A DNA stretch of 64,000 nucleotides. Source: Planctomycetota bacterium (GTDB lineage Bacteria; Planctomycetota; Planctomycetia; Pirellulales; Pirellulaceae). The translations under genes were made by a program, and so were the position numbers. Location of the stretch: assembly GCA_963205385.1 (NCBI GenBank), contig CAUJKE010000115.1, forward strand, positions 25,817 through 89,816, read 5' to 3'. This document shows, in pieces, positions 1 through 7,820 of the stretch. The notes under the pieces were generated by a model. It did no database searches, had not been told where the DNA came from, and saw only the letters and a list, made by a program, of their open reading frames with translations. How positions within the stretch are numbered: the stretch's first letter is position 1; each line of letters opens with the position of its first letter.

Positions 1-2
1 TG

Positions 3-995
3 CAAGCGAGCGTTGCCTCGGTCGCCCAAGCCGGCGACGTCGGCGAGCTGTTCCGCTACAACATCGCAACGCCGGTCAAGCTCCAGCGCAGCGGCTCGGC
101 CATGCTCCCGATCGTCAACGAATCGGTGGAAGGCGAGAAAGTCTCCATCTACAACGAAGCCACCCACGCCAAGCATCCGCTCAACGGTCTGCGGCTGAAA
201 AACACCACCGACCTGCACTTGATGCAAGGGCCGATCACCGTCTTCGACGACGGCGCTTACGCCGGCGACGCCCAAATCATGGACTTGCCGCCCAAGAGCG
301 AGCGGTTGATCAGCTACGCGATGGATCTCGATACGGAAGTCGCTCCGGCCGACAAGGGGCAGCCGACCAATCTCGTGAGCGTCCGCCTGGTGAAAGGGAC
401 GCTGCACACCGTACATAAACACGAGCGAACGAAAGAGTACACGATCAAAAATAGCGGCAAGGCCGAGAAGACGGTGCTCGTCGAGAAGCCGCTCGATACC
501 GCGTGGACTCTGGTGGAGCCCAAAGAGGCCACCGAAAAGACGCGCGACCTGTACCGCTTCGCCGTGAAAGCCGCCCCCGGCAAGCCGGAAGTGCTGACCG
601 TGAAGGAAGAGCGGACCTCGAACGAGGCCATCGCCGTCACCAACCTCAACGATCCGCAGATTCGCATTTACTTGAATTCGAGCGCCGTCAGCGACAAAGT
701 GAAGGCCGCGCTCGCGGAAGTCATCGAGCGGAAGGCCAAGATCGACGAAGTGGTTCGTGAGCGTGCCGAGATGGAGCGGCAGATTCAGGTCATTGGCCAA
801 GAGCAGGAGCGCATTCGCGGCAACATGGCCCAAACGCCTAAGGAATCCGAACTCTTCCGCCGCTACCTGACCAAGTTCACCGAGCAGGAAGATCAGATCG
901 AGGCCTTAAGAACGAAAGTGACCGCGAGCATCGAAGCCGAACAAAAGCTGCGCAAGTCGCTGGACGACTTCCTGATCGGTTTGGATCTGGCGTAA
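3..995 (+). CDS. DUF4139-type protein, 5' truncated by the window edge
   Basis: The reading frame is open from base 3, so the start lies outside the window and about 330 C-terminal residues are visible. The early part (FRYNIATPVKLQRSGSAM, then blocks about ambiguous support of epitope-like beta strands) matches the C-terminal DUF4139 beta domain of mucoidy-inhibitor A-like proteins. The last 110 residues are charged and helical (AEVIERKAKIDEVVRERAEM) and probably form a coiled coil. No catalytic motif is visible and the biochemical role of the family is not established. The protein is probably exported, but the N-terminus that would show a signal peptide is missing. Family assignment is moderately sure; function is unknown. 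Confidence 0.7.
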   Translation, partial: QASVASVAQAGDVGELFRYNIATPVKLQRSGSAMLPIVNESVEGEKVSIYNEATHAKHPLNGLRLKNTTDLHLMQGPITVFDDGAYAGDAQIMDLPPKSERLISYAMDLDTEVAPADKGQPTNLVSVRLVKGTLHTVHKHERTKEYTIKNSGKAEKTVLVEKPLDTAWTLVEPKEATEKTRDLYRFAVKAAPGKPEVLTVKEERTSNEAIAVTNLNDPQIRIYLNSSAVSDKVKAALAEVIERKAKIDEVVRERAEMERQIQVIGQEQERIRGNMAQTPKESELFRRYLTKFTEQEDQIEALRTKVTASIEAEQKLRKSLDDFLIGLDLA

Positions 996-1045
996 CGGTG
1001 CGTTCGCGCAATAGCAAGCACCTGTTTTCACGCTCGCCACAAAAC

Positions 1046-1092
1046 CACGCCCCCATCCGCCTGGTGCGGATGGGGAGCAAGTGGGTGAGCTA
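1046..1092 (+). repeat. Hairpin repeat family H, copy 1
   Basis: A perfect 10-bp stem (CCCCATCCGC / GCGGATGGGG, 1051-1060 and 1066-1075) with a 5-nt loop is followed by the tail GAGCAAGTGGGTGAGCTA. Other copies of the same element are at 2574-2625, 2642-2676, 39684-39722, 39765-39812, 48947-48992 and 49014-49062. Here it lies between two convergent genes, and the last bases of the tail (1090-1092) form the TAG stop of the minus-strand radical SAM gene. It may act as a bidirectional terminator or be a REP-like element. Confidence 0.75.
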
Positions 1093-2490
1093 AAGCCCTG
1101 ACTCCGGCATCTTGAGTTCCACCAACTCCTTCTCCGGCGGCGGCGATGATGATGGCGGCGGGGCGTTGCGGGTGTCTTTCCAGTTTTCCATGCGGAAGTG
1201 CCGCGTGTAAGCGCCGTAGTCGTTGAAGAAGAAATACTTCGCTAAGCGATAGGCCCAACTCTTCTCGGGGATTTCGTGACCGGGATTGAATTGCGACGAG
1301 CGCGTCGTCATCGCCGCGAGCTCTTCCAGCACATGGCCGCGGGCGGTGGTGTCGCGGGCGTCATGTTTCTCGGCCAGTGCGAGGAGTAAATCGGGCCGTT
1401 CGAGCACCACGCAGCCGCGCGTCGCCTGGGCCGTGAGTTCGCGGAAGTCACGCAGGAACTCCGAATTGTTGAACGTCTCTTTCAATGGGCGATCGTCATG
1501 GATCGACTCTTTGGCGAGTTGAATGACGGGGCACGGTTCGATATCGCCCCAGGGGCTGATATGGTGCGTGAACCCGGTCGCCGCCGGGCAGAGCGCGCGC
1601 CCCTCGCCGTCGTAGTAGGCGTCGACGATGATGATCGGCTTCTTCGCCCGCATTTCGACGACGAACTTGCGGACCTCATATTGCTGCTCAGGCGTGAGGG
1701 ACAGTTCAGGCTTCGCATCTGGGCCAACCGGGCGATAGATGTGGAACCAGGTGTACATCACCCCCATCTCAATCAACCGATCGACCCACTTCTCACTCAC
1801 GAGGTCGAAGTTCGTCTGGCAAACGCTCGTGCAGACGCCGGTCATGACGCGGTGCTTGAGGCACGCTTCGAGTCCTCGCATCGTGTCGCTAAACACATGC
1901 GCTCGCCCGCGGCGCTCGTCGCTGACGATCTCGTTCCCTTCCACGCTAACCAGCGGCGTGACGTTGCCGAAATCGCGCAGCCGCTTGGCGACGTCGTCGG
2001 TGATGAACTGGCCGTTGGTGAACACCTGAAAGTAACAATCAGGATGCTGCTCGAAGATCGTCAGCAGGTCGTGGTGCATGAACGGCTCGCCGCCGAGGAT
2101 GCCAAAGAACGAATTCCCCATCGCCTTGGCTTCGGAAATCAGGCGATGCATGGCGTCGACTTCGATCTTGGACTGCTTGGCCGCTACATCGACCCAGCAC
2201 CCCTGGCAGCGGAGGTTGCAACTGTTGATGATCGAAATGTAGAGAAACGGCGGAAAGAACTCCCCCCGCGCCAGCCGCCGCTTGTGCCGCAGAACCGACA
2301 GCCCCCCCTTGAAGCCCATATTCCAAGCCAGTTTCCAAACCAGGCGTTTATCGGTTTCCAGCAGCAGTCGTTTGGCCATCCGGAAGTACATGCGGGAACT
2401 CTCAGACGCGGGAGGGGACAGAGGCAGGGAGTTGCAACCCTCCAGTATAGCAAACCACAGCGCCAATTTCGCCTCATCGCGCGTGGTCAT
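1090..2490 (-). CDS. Radical SAM protein with SPASM-like C-terminal Cys region
   Basis: The 466-residue product carries the radical SAM signature CNLRCQGC (Cys91, Cys95, Cys98, CxxxCxxC), followed by a GGEP-type motif (GILGGEPFMHHD) for S-adenosylmethionine binding. A later ISPWGDIEPCPV segment resembles the auxiliary cluster region of SPASM-type enzymes. It should be a cytoplasmic iron-sulfur enzyme that generates a 5'-deoxyadenosyl radical; the substrate is not evident. The start at 2490 has GGAAG about 8 nt upstream; an internal ATG at 2391 (MYFRMAKRLLL) is a credible alternative because the first 33 residues are poorly conserved-looking. Downstream of the restriction-modification island on the same strand, but with normal high-GC codon use, so probably not part of it. 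Confidence 0.85.
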   Translation of the reverse strand: MTTRDEAKLALWFAILEGCNSLPLSPPASESSRMYFRMAKRLLLETDKRLVWKLAWNMGFKGGLSVLRHKRRLARGEFFPPFLYISIINSCNLRCQGCWVDVAAKQSKIEVDAMHRLISEAKAMGNSFFGILGGEPFMHHDLLTIFEQHPDCYFQVFTNGQFITDDVAKRLRDFGNVTPLVSVEGNEIVSDERRGRAHVFSDTMRGLEACLKHRVMTGVCTSVCQTNFDLVSEKWVDRLIEMGVMYTWFHIYRPVGPDAKPELSLTPEQQYEVRKFVVEMRAKKPIIIVDAYYDGEGRALCPAATGFTHHISPWGDIEPCPVIQLAKESIHDDRPLKETFNNSEFLRDFRELTAQATRGCVVLERPDLLLALAEKHDARDTTARGHVLEELAAMTTRSSQFNPGHEIPEKSWAYRLAKYFFFNDYGAYTRHFRMENWKDTRNAPPPSSSPPPEKELVELKMPESGL

Positions 2491-2573
2491 CCAATTCTTC
2501 CAGCGTCCCCTTGGCTACGTCGCTTTGGGGCGATCGATCAATAAGTTTCCGATTTTCCCGCCGGCCAAAAGAT

Positions 2574-2676
2574 CACGACCCCATCCGCCTTGTGCGGATG
2601 GTGAGCGAGTTGGTGAGCTAGTAGCAAGATGCACCAACACCACGACCCCATCGGGCTCGCCCCGATGGTGAAGAAG
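2574..2676 (+). repeat. Hairpin repeat family H, copies 2 and 3 in tandem
   Basis: Copy 2 (2574-2625) has stem CCATCCGC/GCGGATGG and tail GTGAGCGAGTTGGTGAGCTA. Copy 3 (2642-2676) has a different stem, CCATCGGG/CCCGATGG, and a shortened tail. They lie between the methyltransferase and the radical SAM gene, both on the minus strand, exactly at the downstream edge of the lower-GC restriction-modification island. The sequence in between has no gene. Confidence 0.75.
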
Positions 2677-2750
2677 TCCTTTGGGCTGGAATTCAAGCGT
2701 CCGAAGATGGCGAGCGTTTCAACGTTGCGGTGGTGCGGTTGGCCCTTTGG

Positions 2751-4319
2751 TCACAAAAAAGCAAACAGGCTTCGTGGTTTGTCAATGCGAAGCCCTGCGA
2801 TTGTTGCCAATCTGCCACAAGGCAGGTTTGCCAATTCCGCCGGTTCCACCTTGTGAAGTCCACCGCCATAAACCCTACCTTCGCTAATGAAGGTTCCGCC
2901 CTCAATTTCATTCATGGCATCGAACAAGCGATGATAAAGCCCCGGGTCTGCTGCCAACGCTTGTCGCAAGATCGGCTTGGGGTATAGCAGCAAATAGACA
3001 TTGGCGGCGGTAGCGTTGGACTTGTTCCAAATGAACCGAAATGGTTTTCCGGTGGTCCCATTTATCCGGCCCATGTAAGTACAAAGGAACGGGGCGGCGT
3101 CCCGGCGTTCTTGCGAATACCAAGGGGTCCGGCGGCTTGCTAAGTATCCCAAATGAACCGCCTTATCCTTTCCTTCGCAAAGGTACTTCCAAAACAAAGG
3201 GTAGCGGCTTTGGATTTCGGTTTCGGCAAGGCGGCAATCAATGAGTCCAAGCAGTCTATCAATCTTGGGGTATCCGTCGGGGCTTGATTCCACAATTGTA
3301 TCGGTCAAGTAACGGGGACTGGGAAGTATTGGGCGCAGACAAGCCTGCGGAATTCCAAACCGTTCCGCTTCTTCAACGGGCAGTATGAAGAAGGAATTAT
3401 CACCCGTTGCAAGCCCTCTCTTAATCGAAAACAAATCGCCCAATTTTGCTTCATCGTCCCGGTTAGGGGTTTCGACTGTGGTGGGCAGCGAAGTCCACTT
3501 CGCCTTCTGCATCAATTGGTCAAGCGTAATAGTTTGGGACTGCCTCGGCGAAGTGAGAGAACCGCCAAACGTGAATTCGGCGGCGTGGTGAGGTGGTGGT
3601 GAGGTCTTGCGAAAAACGACAACGGCGGAAGAAACCAACGCGTCATCAAACTGAACATCGGACGGACAAAACCGATGAATTCGCACAAGCGTCACCTTGT
3701 CAAGCAAGTAGTGCTTCAAGGCCACGCCGTAGTTCACGTCCATGAATTCCGAAGGGATCAGCCAAACCGCCAACCCACCTTCTTCAAGCCACGTATGGGA
3801 AAGCAAAAGGAAATGGCAATACAAACCCGCAAGCCCGCTAATCTCAATTCCTAGCGTGGAACGGACAAGCCCTTGCAAGCGGACTTTGTCTTCGGCTTGC
3901 AAGTGGTGGTGTCGGACGTAAGGGGGGTTCGTAAGGATCAAGTTGTAAGCTTTGCTTGGGGTGGGTTGCTTGGTGAAATCGCCATTTATTATGGTCAATC
4001 CCACCGGCCCCCAAATGTCTTCCGCCGTCTTGGCGAAGGCGGAATCAATTTCAATTCCAGCCGCCCCGGCAATTCTCTTTTGGGGGAAAGTGTCCAACGT
4101 GGCGGCAAAGAATGACCCCGTACCAATTGCAGGGTCTAGGAACCGAATCGGACCGCGTTTACCTTTCAACAAAGTCTTCGCATACTTGGCGATTTCCAAA
4201 GCAAGAACCGGCGGCGTGGCGAATTGGCCAAGCTTGTTTCGCTCCAAGGCACTCTTGAGGGCGTCAAGACGTGTTTGTTCGATCCGGCGGGTGTTCTCTC
4301 GGGCGTCTATAGTCGACAC
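2751..4319 (-). CDS. N6-adenine DNA methyltransferase of a type II restriction-modification system
   Basis: The 522-residue product has the SAM-binding motif I LDPAIGTGSF (residues 61-70) and the catalytic motif IV NPPY (131-134), typical of adenine-N6 methyltransferases of the Eco57I/class I N6 group. The C-terminal half should hold the target recognition domain. The start is GTG at 4319, 3 nt after the stop of the endonuclease gene, with a G-rich stretch upstream, so the two genes form one transcription unit in the order R then M. Codon and base use is distinctly more AT-rich than that of the neighbours, pointing to horizontal acquisition. It would protect host DNA from the adjacent endonuclease. 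If the partner is truly XamI-like the target would be GTCGAC; that is inference from the partner only. Confidence 0.88.
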   Translation of the reverse strand: MSTIDARENTRRIEQTRLDALKSALERNKLGQFATPPVLALEIAKYAKTLLKGKRGPIRFLDPAIGTGSFFAATLDTFPQKRIAGAAGIEIDSAFAKTAEDIWGPVGLTIINGDFTKQPTPSKAYNLILTNPPYVRHHHLQAEDKVRLQGLVRSTLGIEISGLAGLYCHFLLLSHTWLEEGGLAVWLIPSEFMDVNYGVALKHYLLDKVTLVRIHRFCPSDVQFDDALVSSAVVVFRKTSPPPHHAAEFTFGGSLTSPRQSQTITLDQLMQKAKWTSLPTTVETPNRDDEAKLGDLFSIKRGLATGDNSFFILPVEEAERFGIPQACLRPILPSPRYLTDTIVESSPDGYPKIDRLLGLIDCRLAETEIQSRYPLFWKYLCEGKDKAVHLGYLASRRTPWYSQERRDAAPFLCTYMGRINGTTGKPFRFIWNKSNATAANVYLLLYPKPILRQALAADPGLYHRLFDAMNEIEGGTFISEGRVYGGGLHKVEPAELANLPCGRLATIAGLRIDKPRSLFAFL

Positions 4320-4322
4320 GGT

Positions 4323-5276
4323 CTAAACCCCCAGTTGTTCAAAGTCTTCAATTCGATGTTCCCACACCCAATCAATCAATTCAGCCGCTTCGTATCCCAA
4401 GTAGCCCGCATCGAAGTAACCGCAAAGGAACAAGACGAATTCAACGTCATTGCCATACTTGGCCCTTAATTGGTGTGCCTTGGTGGCTTCTTCCTTTTGT
4501 CGTTTGTTCGTGTTTGCGAAATCTCCTGCCGATTTTGCTTCAACCAGCAAGGGCAAGCGGGACGGGCGCAAGACCTTGGGTTGAATGACGGCGTCAACTG
4601 GAATCTTCACAAGCCTTGGCGTTTCACCAACAACCAGGTTCATGCCAAACCAGAATGTACCCGGTTCCATGTCCGTAATCGGAAGCGTTGCCGGGTGCGG
4701 CTTCTTTCGGTAGCCCTTCTCAATCAAGTAGGCTTCAATCTTGTCTTTCTGCCGCTTCTCTTGGGCGTTGCGAATGATTGGATTGGCAACCGCACCGCAA
4801 AGGCGGTCCGCAACGACTGTTGACGCCCGGTGTCGTTGTTTGGGCGTTGGCTTCGCACCATGCGCAAGCCAAGGAAAAATGTCCCGGTCCAACATGCGGT
4901 CAATAATCCGAATCAACCGGTTGAGATTGTCCACAAGATCGGCTTCCGCCATTCTTACGGACATCTTGCCTCTTTCCATGTTTCCCACAAGGCCCTTGTT
5001 CGCGTCCGCAAGCCCGATTAGCCGATCCACAGCAAGCGGCGGACAACACGCCATGCGAAGCGTGGGAAGTACGGCGGGCTTCTCCCGGAGAACAGCGGGA
5101 GTTATCGCCGCAAAATCGCCGGTTGCCATAAGCGCATCTTCAACGTCTTGCGTCACCCGAACCCGGGTTTCCCGAAATGCTTTCGGGGCCGAATCCATGA
5201 ACCATTGGTTGAACAAGTCCACCGAAGCGGCGGTGTCGTCTTTCCAAAGGTGGGTCTTGTCGCGATTGACGGGCAT
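4323..5276 (-). CDS. Type II restriction endonuclease, XamI-like
   Basis: This 317-residue protein sits immediately upstream of the adenine methyltransferase and shares its low-GC codon use, which by itself suggests a restriction endonuclease. The sequence (for example ALMATGDFAAITPAVLREKP and LRMACCPPLAVDRLIGLA) looks to me like the XamI endonuclease family. A possible PD-(D/E)xK-like core is in the last third (a Glu-Phe-Val-Leu-Phe strand after an LLVEAKSAGDF segment, where ExK is visible). The start at 5276 is chosen because AAGGA lies 5 nt upstream; a longer frame upstream to 5390 encodes an unlikely extension. Family recognition is from memory and should be taken as likely, not certain. 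Confidence 0.65.
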   Translation of the reverse strand: MPVNRDKTHLWKDDTAASVDLFNQWFMDSAPKAFRETRVRVTQDVEDALMATGDFAAITPAVLREKPAVLPTLRMACCPPLAVDRLIGLADANKGLVGNMERGKMSVRMAEADLVDNLNRLIRIIDRMLDRDIFPWLAHGAKPTPKQRHRASTVVADRLCGAVANPIIRNAQEKRQKDKIEAYLIEKGYRKKPHPATLPITDMEPGTFWFGMNLVVGETPRLVKIPVDAVIQPKVLRPSRLPLLVEAKSAGDFANTNKRQKEEATKAHQLRAKYGNDVEFVLFLCGYFDAGYLGYEAAELIDWVWEHRIEDFEQLGV

Positions 5277-5581
5277 TGGATTCCTTACCCGGCGGGCGGA
5301 CTCGCATAAAAACCGTATTCTACTGGCGAACATCGCGGGGACGCCACACCCCGAACAAATCGGGTTCACCACGGCGGGGCGGTTGCCCACGTCTTCCCCG
5401 TTTCGTGGTTTTTATTGGCGGAACAAAAACAGGGGCAACCGAACTAGCCCGGGGCGTTTCCGCTGGAATCTTCGGGCAAGGAAATGTCCGCCGTCAGCGT
5501 GTTTTCGAGTACGGTAATATATTCCAACGCCCATTCGCGAACGAAGCGCGTGTTGCTGACTACGAGTTCTGGGTGTAGGCA
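5277..5581. other. Gap upstream of the endonuclease with a 53-bp copy of the PNPOx gene 3' end
   Basis: No gene is seen here. Bases 5484-5536 are identical to 6204-6256, which encode the C-terminus of the PNPOx-fold gene (WALEYITVLENTLTADI). The copies are in the same orientation, 720 bp apart, and bracket the SUKH gene. This is the kind of footprint left by an insertion or a tandem duplication that brought in the SUKH/restriction cargo. AT-rich stretches near 5300-5330 could hold the promoter of the restriction genes, but no clear -35/-10 pair is visible. Confidence 0.8.
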
Positions 5582-6103
5582 TTATCCTTCGAACGGCTTG
5601 AACACCATGCACTCTTTCCTCGGATATCCACTAGCCAGGGCCTTGATTTTCTTATTCAGCACGCCTGCCAGGAATTTTGACATGGAACACTTCTGTGCTT
5701 TGAATCCTTCGCCGCGTTCTTCTCTTTGCACGACGGTCCACTTGTCTGGTGTTCCCTTCGTGAGCCAATAGTATGTGTTGCCATTCTCGTCGTTGGCGAA
5801 GTACAACAGCCCTCCGGCTTCAGGAAAGACGGGATAATCTACATCGTCCGGATATTCCCGCAGCTGATCGCCCATTTCCTGGGCAGCGATGACGAGATTC
5901 GAATACGGATCCTTCGCGAAAGGATTCAGCACGCGATAGAAGCCTGCAAACAATCCCGTTCCATAGGTGGTGATAAACTCACGGTAGTCAGCCGGCAGTT
6001 CGGTCCCCAGTTCCTTTTCGATCGCGTCCCATTTCTTGGCAGTCCCCGCTTCGAGCGGCTTCTTTGGTGGCGCAATCAGTTTCTTCAAGTCCTCGACTGA
6101 CAT
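5582..6103 (-). CDS. SUKH / SMI1-KNR4 family protein
   Basis: The 173-residue product has the SUKH domain layout: an N-terminal helix (KKWDAIEKELGTELPADYREF), where ELGTELPADYREF is the diagnostic first motif, a GLFAGFYRVLNPF strand-turn segment, and a later LLYFANDENGNTYYW motif. SUKH proteins are frequent immunity proteins against contact-dependent or polymorphic toxins in bacteria, but some have other intracellular roles. No toxin gene is adjacent. It lies between the two copies of a 53-bp direct repeat and next to a restriction-modification pair, so it is probably mobile accessory cargo. Cytoplasmic; no signal peptide. Confidence 0.85.
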   Translation of the reverse strand: MSVEDLKKLIAPPKKPLEAGTAKKWDAIEKELGTELPADYREFITTYGTGLFAGFYRVLNPFAKDPYSNLVIAAQEMGDQLREYPDDVDYPVFPEAGGLLYFANDENGNTYYWLTKGTPDKWTVVQREERGEGFKAQKCSMSKFLAGVLNKKIKALASGYPRKECMVFKPFEG

Positions 6104-6178
6104 TTGCGATCTCCCGTTGTGAAGCTACGGAGCCATTGTTGCTTTGGTCTCGCGTCTCTGCCTCGCTTAGCCATTATT

Positions 6179-6664
6179 TCAGCCAGATTGCTCCGGCAAT
6201 TCGATGTCCGCCGTCAGCGTGTTTTCGAGTACGGTAATATATTCCAACGCCCATTCCTGCATATATCGCACCTGCGTTGGTCTGATGCGGTACATGATCA
6301 ACTCGGGGTTATCGAGCGAACCGAGATACTGGCGGAGCAGGGGGTTGTGATCCCAGATCTCTTGCAATAACACGCGGTCGGTGACGAGTTCGACGATGCC
6401 GGTCAGCCGGACCTGGTTGTGGCCTTCGTCCATGTAGCAGAGTTCGACTTTGGGATTGGCGGCGAGCTCGACCGTCTTGTGATACGAACGGAGATTCGCC
6501 ACGTAGACGGTGAACTCGTCGGTGCGCACCGGCGAGACGGGGCGCAACCGCGGCTGGTCCCCGTCGATCGACGCCAGCATTGGGAAGCGATCCGCCTGCA
6601 CCACCGCGAGCGCGAGTTCGCGCGCGCGGGCGGGAGCGATCGGTTGGGGCGTGGGTTTGGTCAT
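6179..6664 (-). CDS. Pyridoxamine 5'-phosphate oxidase-fold protein
   Basis: The 161-residue product has the split beta-barrel flavin-binding pattern of the PNPOx family: FPMLASIDGDQPRLRPVSP, then FTVYVANLRSYHKTVELAAN, then VELCYMDEG. Family members bind FMN or F420 or haem; the real substrate cannot be read from sequence. The start at 6664 has GAGG upstream and gives the usual family length. It is 11 nt downstream of the phosphodiesterase gene on the same strand, so the two are likely cotranscribed. The last 53 bp (6204-6256) are duplicated at 5484-5536. Confidence 0.82.
   Translation of the reverse strand: MTKPTPQPIAPARARELALAVVQADRFPMLASIDGDQPRLRPVSPVRTDEFTVYVANLRSYHKTVELAANPKVELCYMDEGHNQVRLTGIVELVTDRVLLQEIWDHNPLLRQYLGSLDNPELIMYRIRPTQVRYMQEWALEYITVLENTLTADIELPEQSG
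6204..6256 (-). repeat. 53-bp direct repeat, parental copy inside the PNPOx gene
   Basis: Identical to 5484-5536, same orientation. Because this copy is in frame inside an intact gene, it is the likely source and the other is the derived copy. Confidence 0.85.
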
Positions 6665-6675
6665 TTGCGCCTCGC

Positions 6676-7608
6676 TTATTTCTTGGTCGCCTTCAAGCCG
6701 CGCGGCGCGCCGTCGAGTTTCCAATCGTCCTCGATCTTCACGCCGAGATGGGTCAGCACGGTCGCGCAGGGGTCGACGAGATAAGTCTGCTCCGCAAACT
6801 TGCCGCGCTCGGCGCTGTCGCCACTGACAATGAGAAAGCTGTTGAGAATTTCCGGCACCTTGTGCCCGCCGCCATGGCCGGTTCCCTTGCCGCCGTGGTC
6901 GCTGGTGACGACGATGATCCAGTCTTCCTGTGCGCGCGTTTTGCGGTGGGCAAGTGCTTCCAGAAGTGCGCCGACGTGCGTGTCAACGTTTTCAATTGCG
7001 GTGAGGTATTGCGGAACGGTGGGATGAAAACCGTACTTATGACCTGCCACGTCCACCTGGCCAAAGTAGACGAAGATGCAGTCGAGCTCGGGGTTGGCGA
7101 GTTCCTTCGCAGCGGCGGCGCCCATCGTGGCATCGAATTTGACGTAATCGTGGGTTTGGTCCTCCGCTTTTTCATGGACATCCGCGCCGCTGACGATATA
7201 GTCCTCAACCGGCGCCCAGGTCACGAACGACGCCGTGCGGGCGTTGGGCTGCTGCCTCTTCAGCAGCGTGAACAGGTGCGGATACGCTTCATAGTTGCGT
7301 CCCTTGAAGCTGTTGTCGTGCACGCCGTGCTTATCGGCCCACACGCCGGTCAGAATCGTGGACCAACCGGGGCCGCTGATCGTGTCGTTCTTCTGATAAC
7401 GCTCCCCCAGGATCAAGCAGTCGTCGGCGTAGATGCCGTCGGCCAGGAGCTTGTCCAGGTTGGGGGTGTTGGCCTTGGTGAGGGCGTCGAAGCGGGTACC
7501 GTCGATGCCGATGTACAGAGCCTTCTTCTCTTTGGTCGGTTCGGCCGCTTGCAGGGCGGTAACCAGGGTCGCGAACAAAAAGAGGGCGAGTGAGATTTTA
7601 CGCAGCAT
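6676..7608 (-). CDS. Secreted alkaline-phosphatase-superfamily phosphodiesterase
   Basis: The 310-residue product starts with a signal peptide (MLRKISLALFLFATLV, cleavage likely after LQAA). The mature protein shows the metal-binding pattern of the type I phosphodiesterase/nucleotide pyrophosphatase group: KKALYIGIDGTRFDAL with the first Asp, a TNTPNLDKLL-like segment, GPGWSTILTG with the nucleophile Thr or Ser, VTSDHGGKGTGHG with Asp-His, and a final HLGV. It should be a periplasmic phosphohydrolase with two metal ions. AAAGGA is upstream of the ATG at 7608. It is transcribed away from mnmG and leads the PNPOx gene. Confidence 0.85.
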   Translation of the reverse strand: MLRKISLALFLFATLVTALQAAEPTKEKKALYIGIDGTRFDALTKANTPNLDKLLADGIYADDCLILGERYQKNDTISGPGWSTILTGVWADKHGVHDNSFKGRNYEAYPHLFTLLKRQQPNARTASFVTWAPVEDYIVSGADVHEKAEDQTHDYVKFDATMGAAAAKELANPELDCIFVYFGQVDVAGHKYGFHPTVPQYLTAIENVDTHVGALLEALAHRKTRAQEDWIIVVTSDHGGKGTGHGGGHKVPEILNSFLIVSGDSAERGKFAEQTYLVDPCATVLTHLGVKIEDDWKLDGAPRGLKATKK

Positions 7609-7820
7609 GAGGCGTCCTTTGCGGTGGGATGGCGGGAAAGCGGGAGAGACTAGCTTCCGAATAGTGTAACGGTTTCCGTCGCAGCAGGCACACTCCCGCG
7701 CGCGGTCCGCGGGAATTCCGAGCGGCGCGGCCGCTCCGCGAGTGTTCGAAGAACGGCCGCCGGAGTCCGCGTACAACTGTGCCCTCGTCACTTTCCACCG
7801 GCCCAGATACGATAAAGCGG

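Noticed and set aside
4312..4317. A GTCGAC site overlapping the methyltransferase GTG start, possible self-regulation by methylation.
   Set aside because: GTCGAC is frequent in this GC-rich sequence (for example 1621-1626 and near 2156), and the specificity of the enzyme is inferred only from a tentative family call.
5277..5390. An N-terminal extension of the endonuclease with a CSGCG motif.
   Set aside because: The frame has no ribosome binding site, and AAGGA sits 5 nt before ATG 5276.
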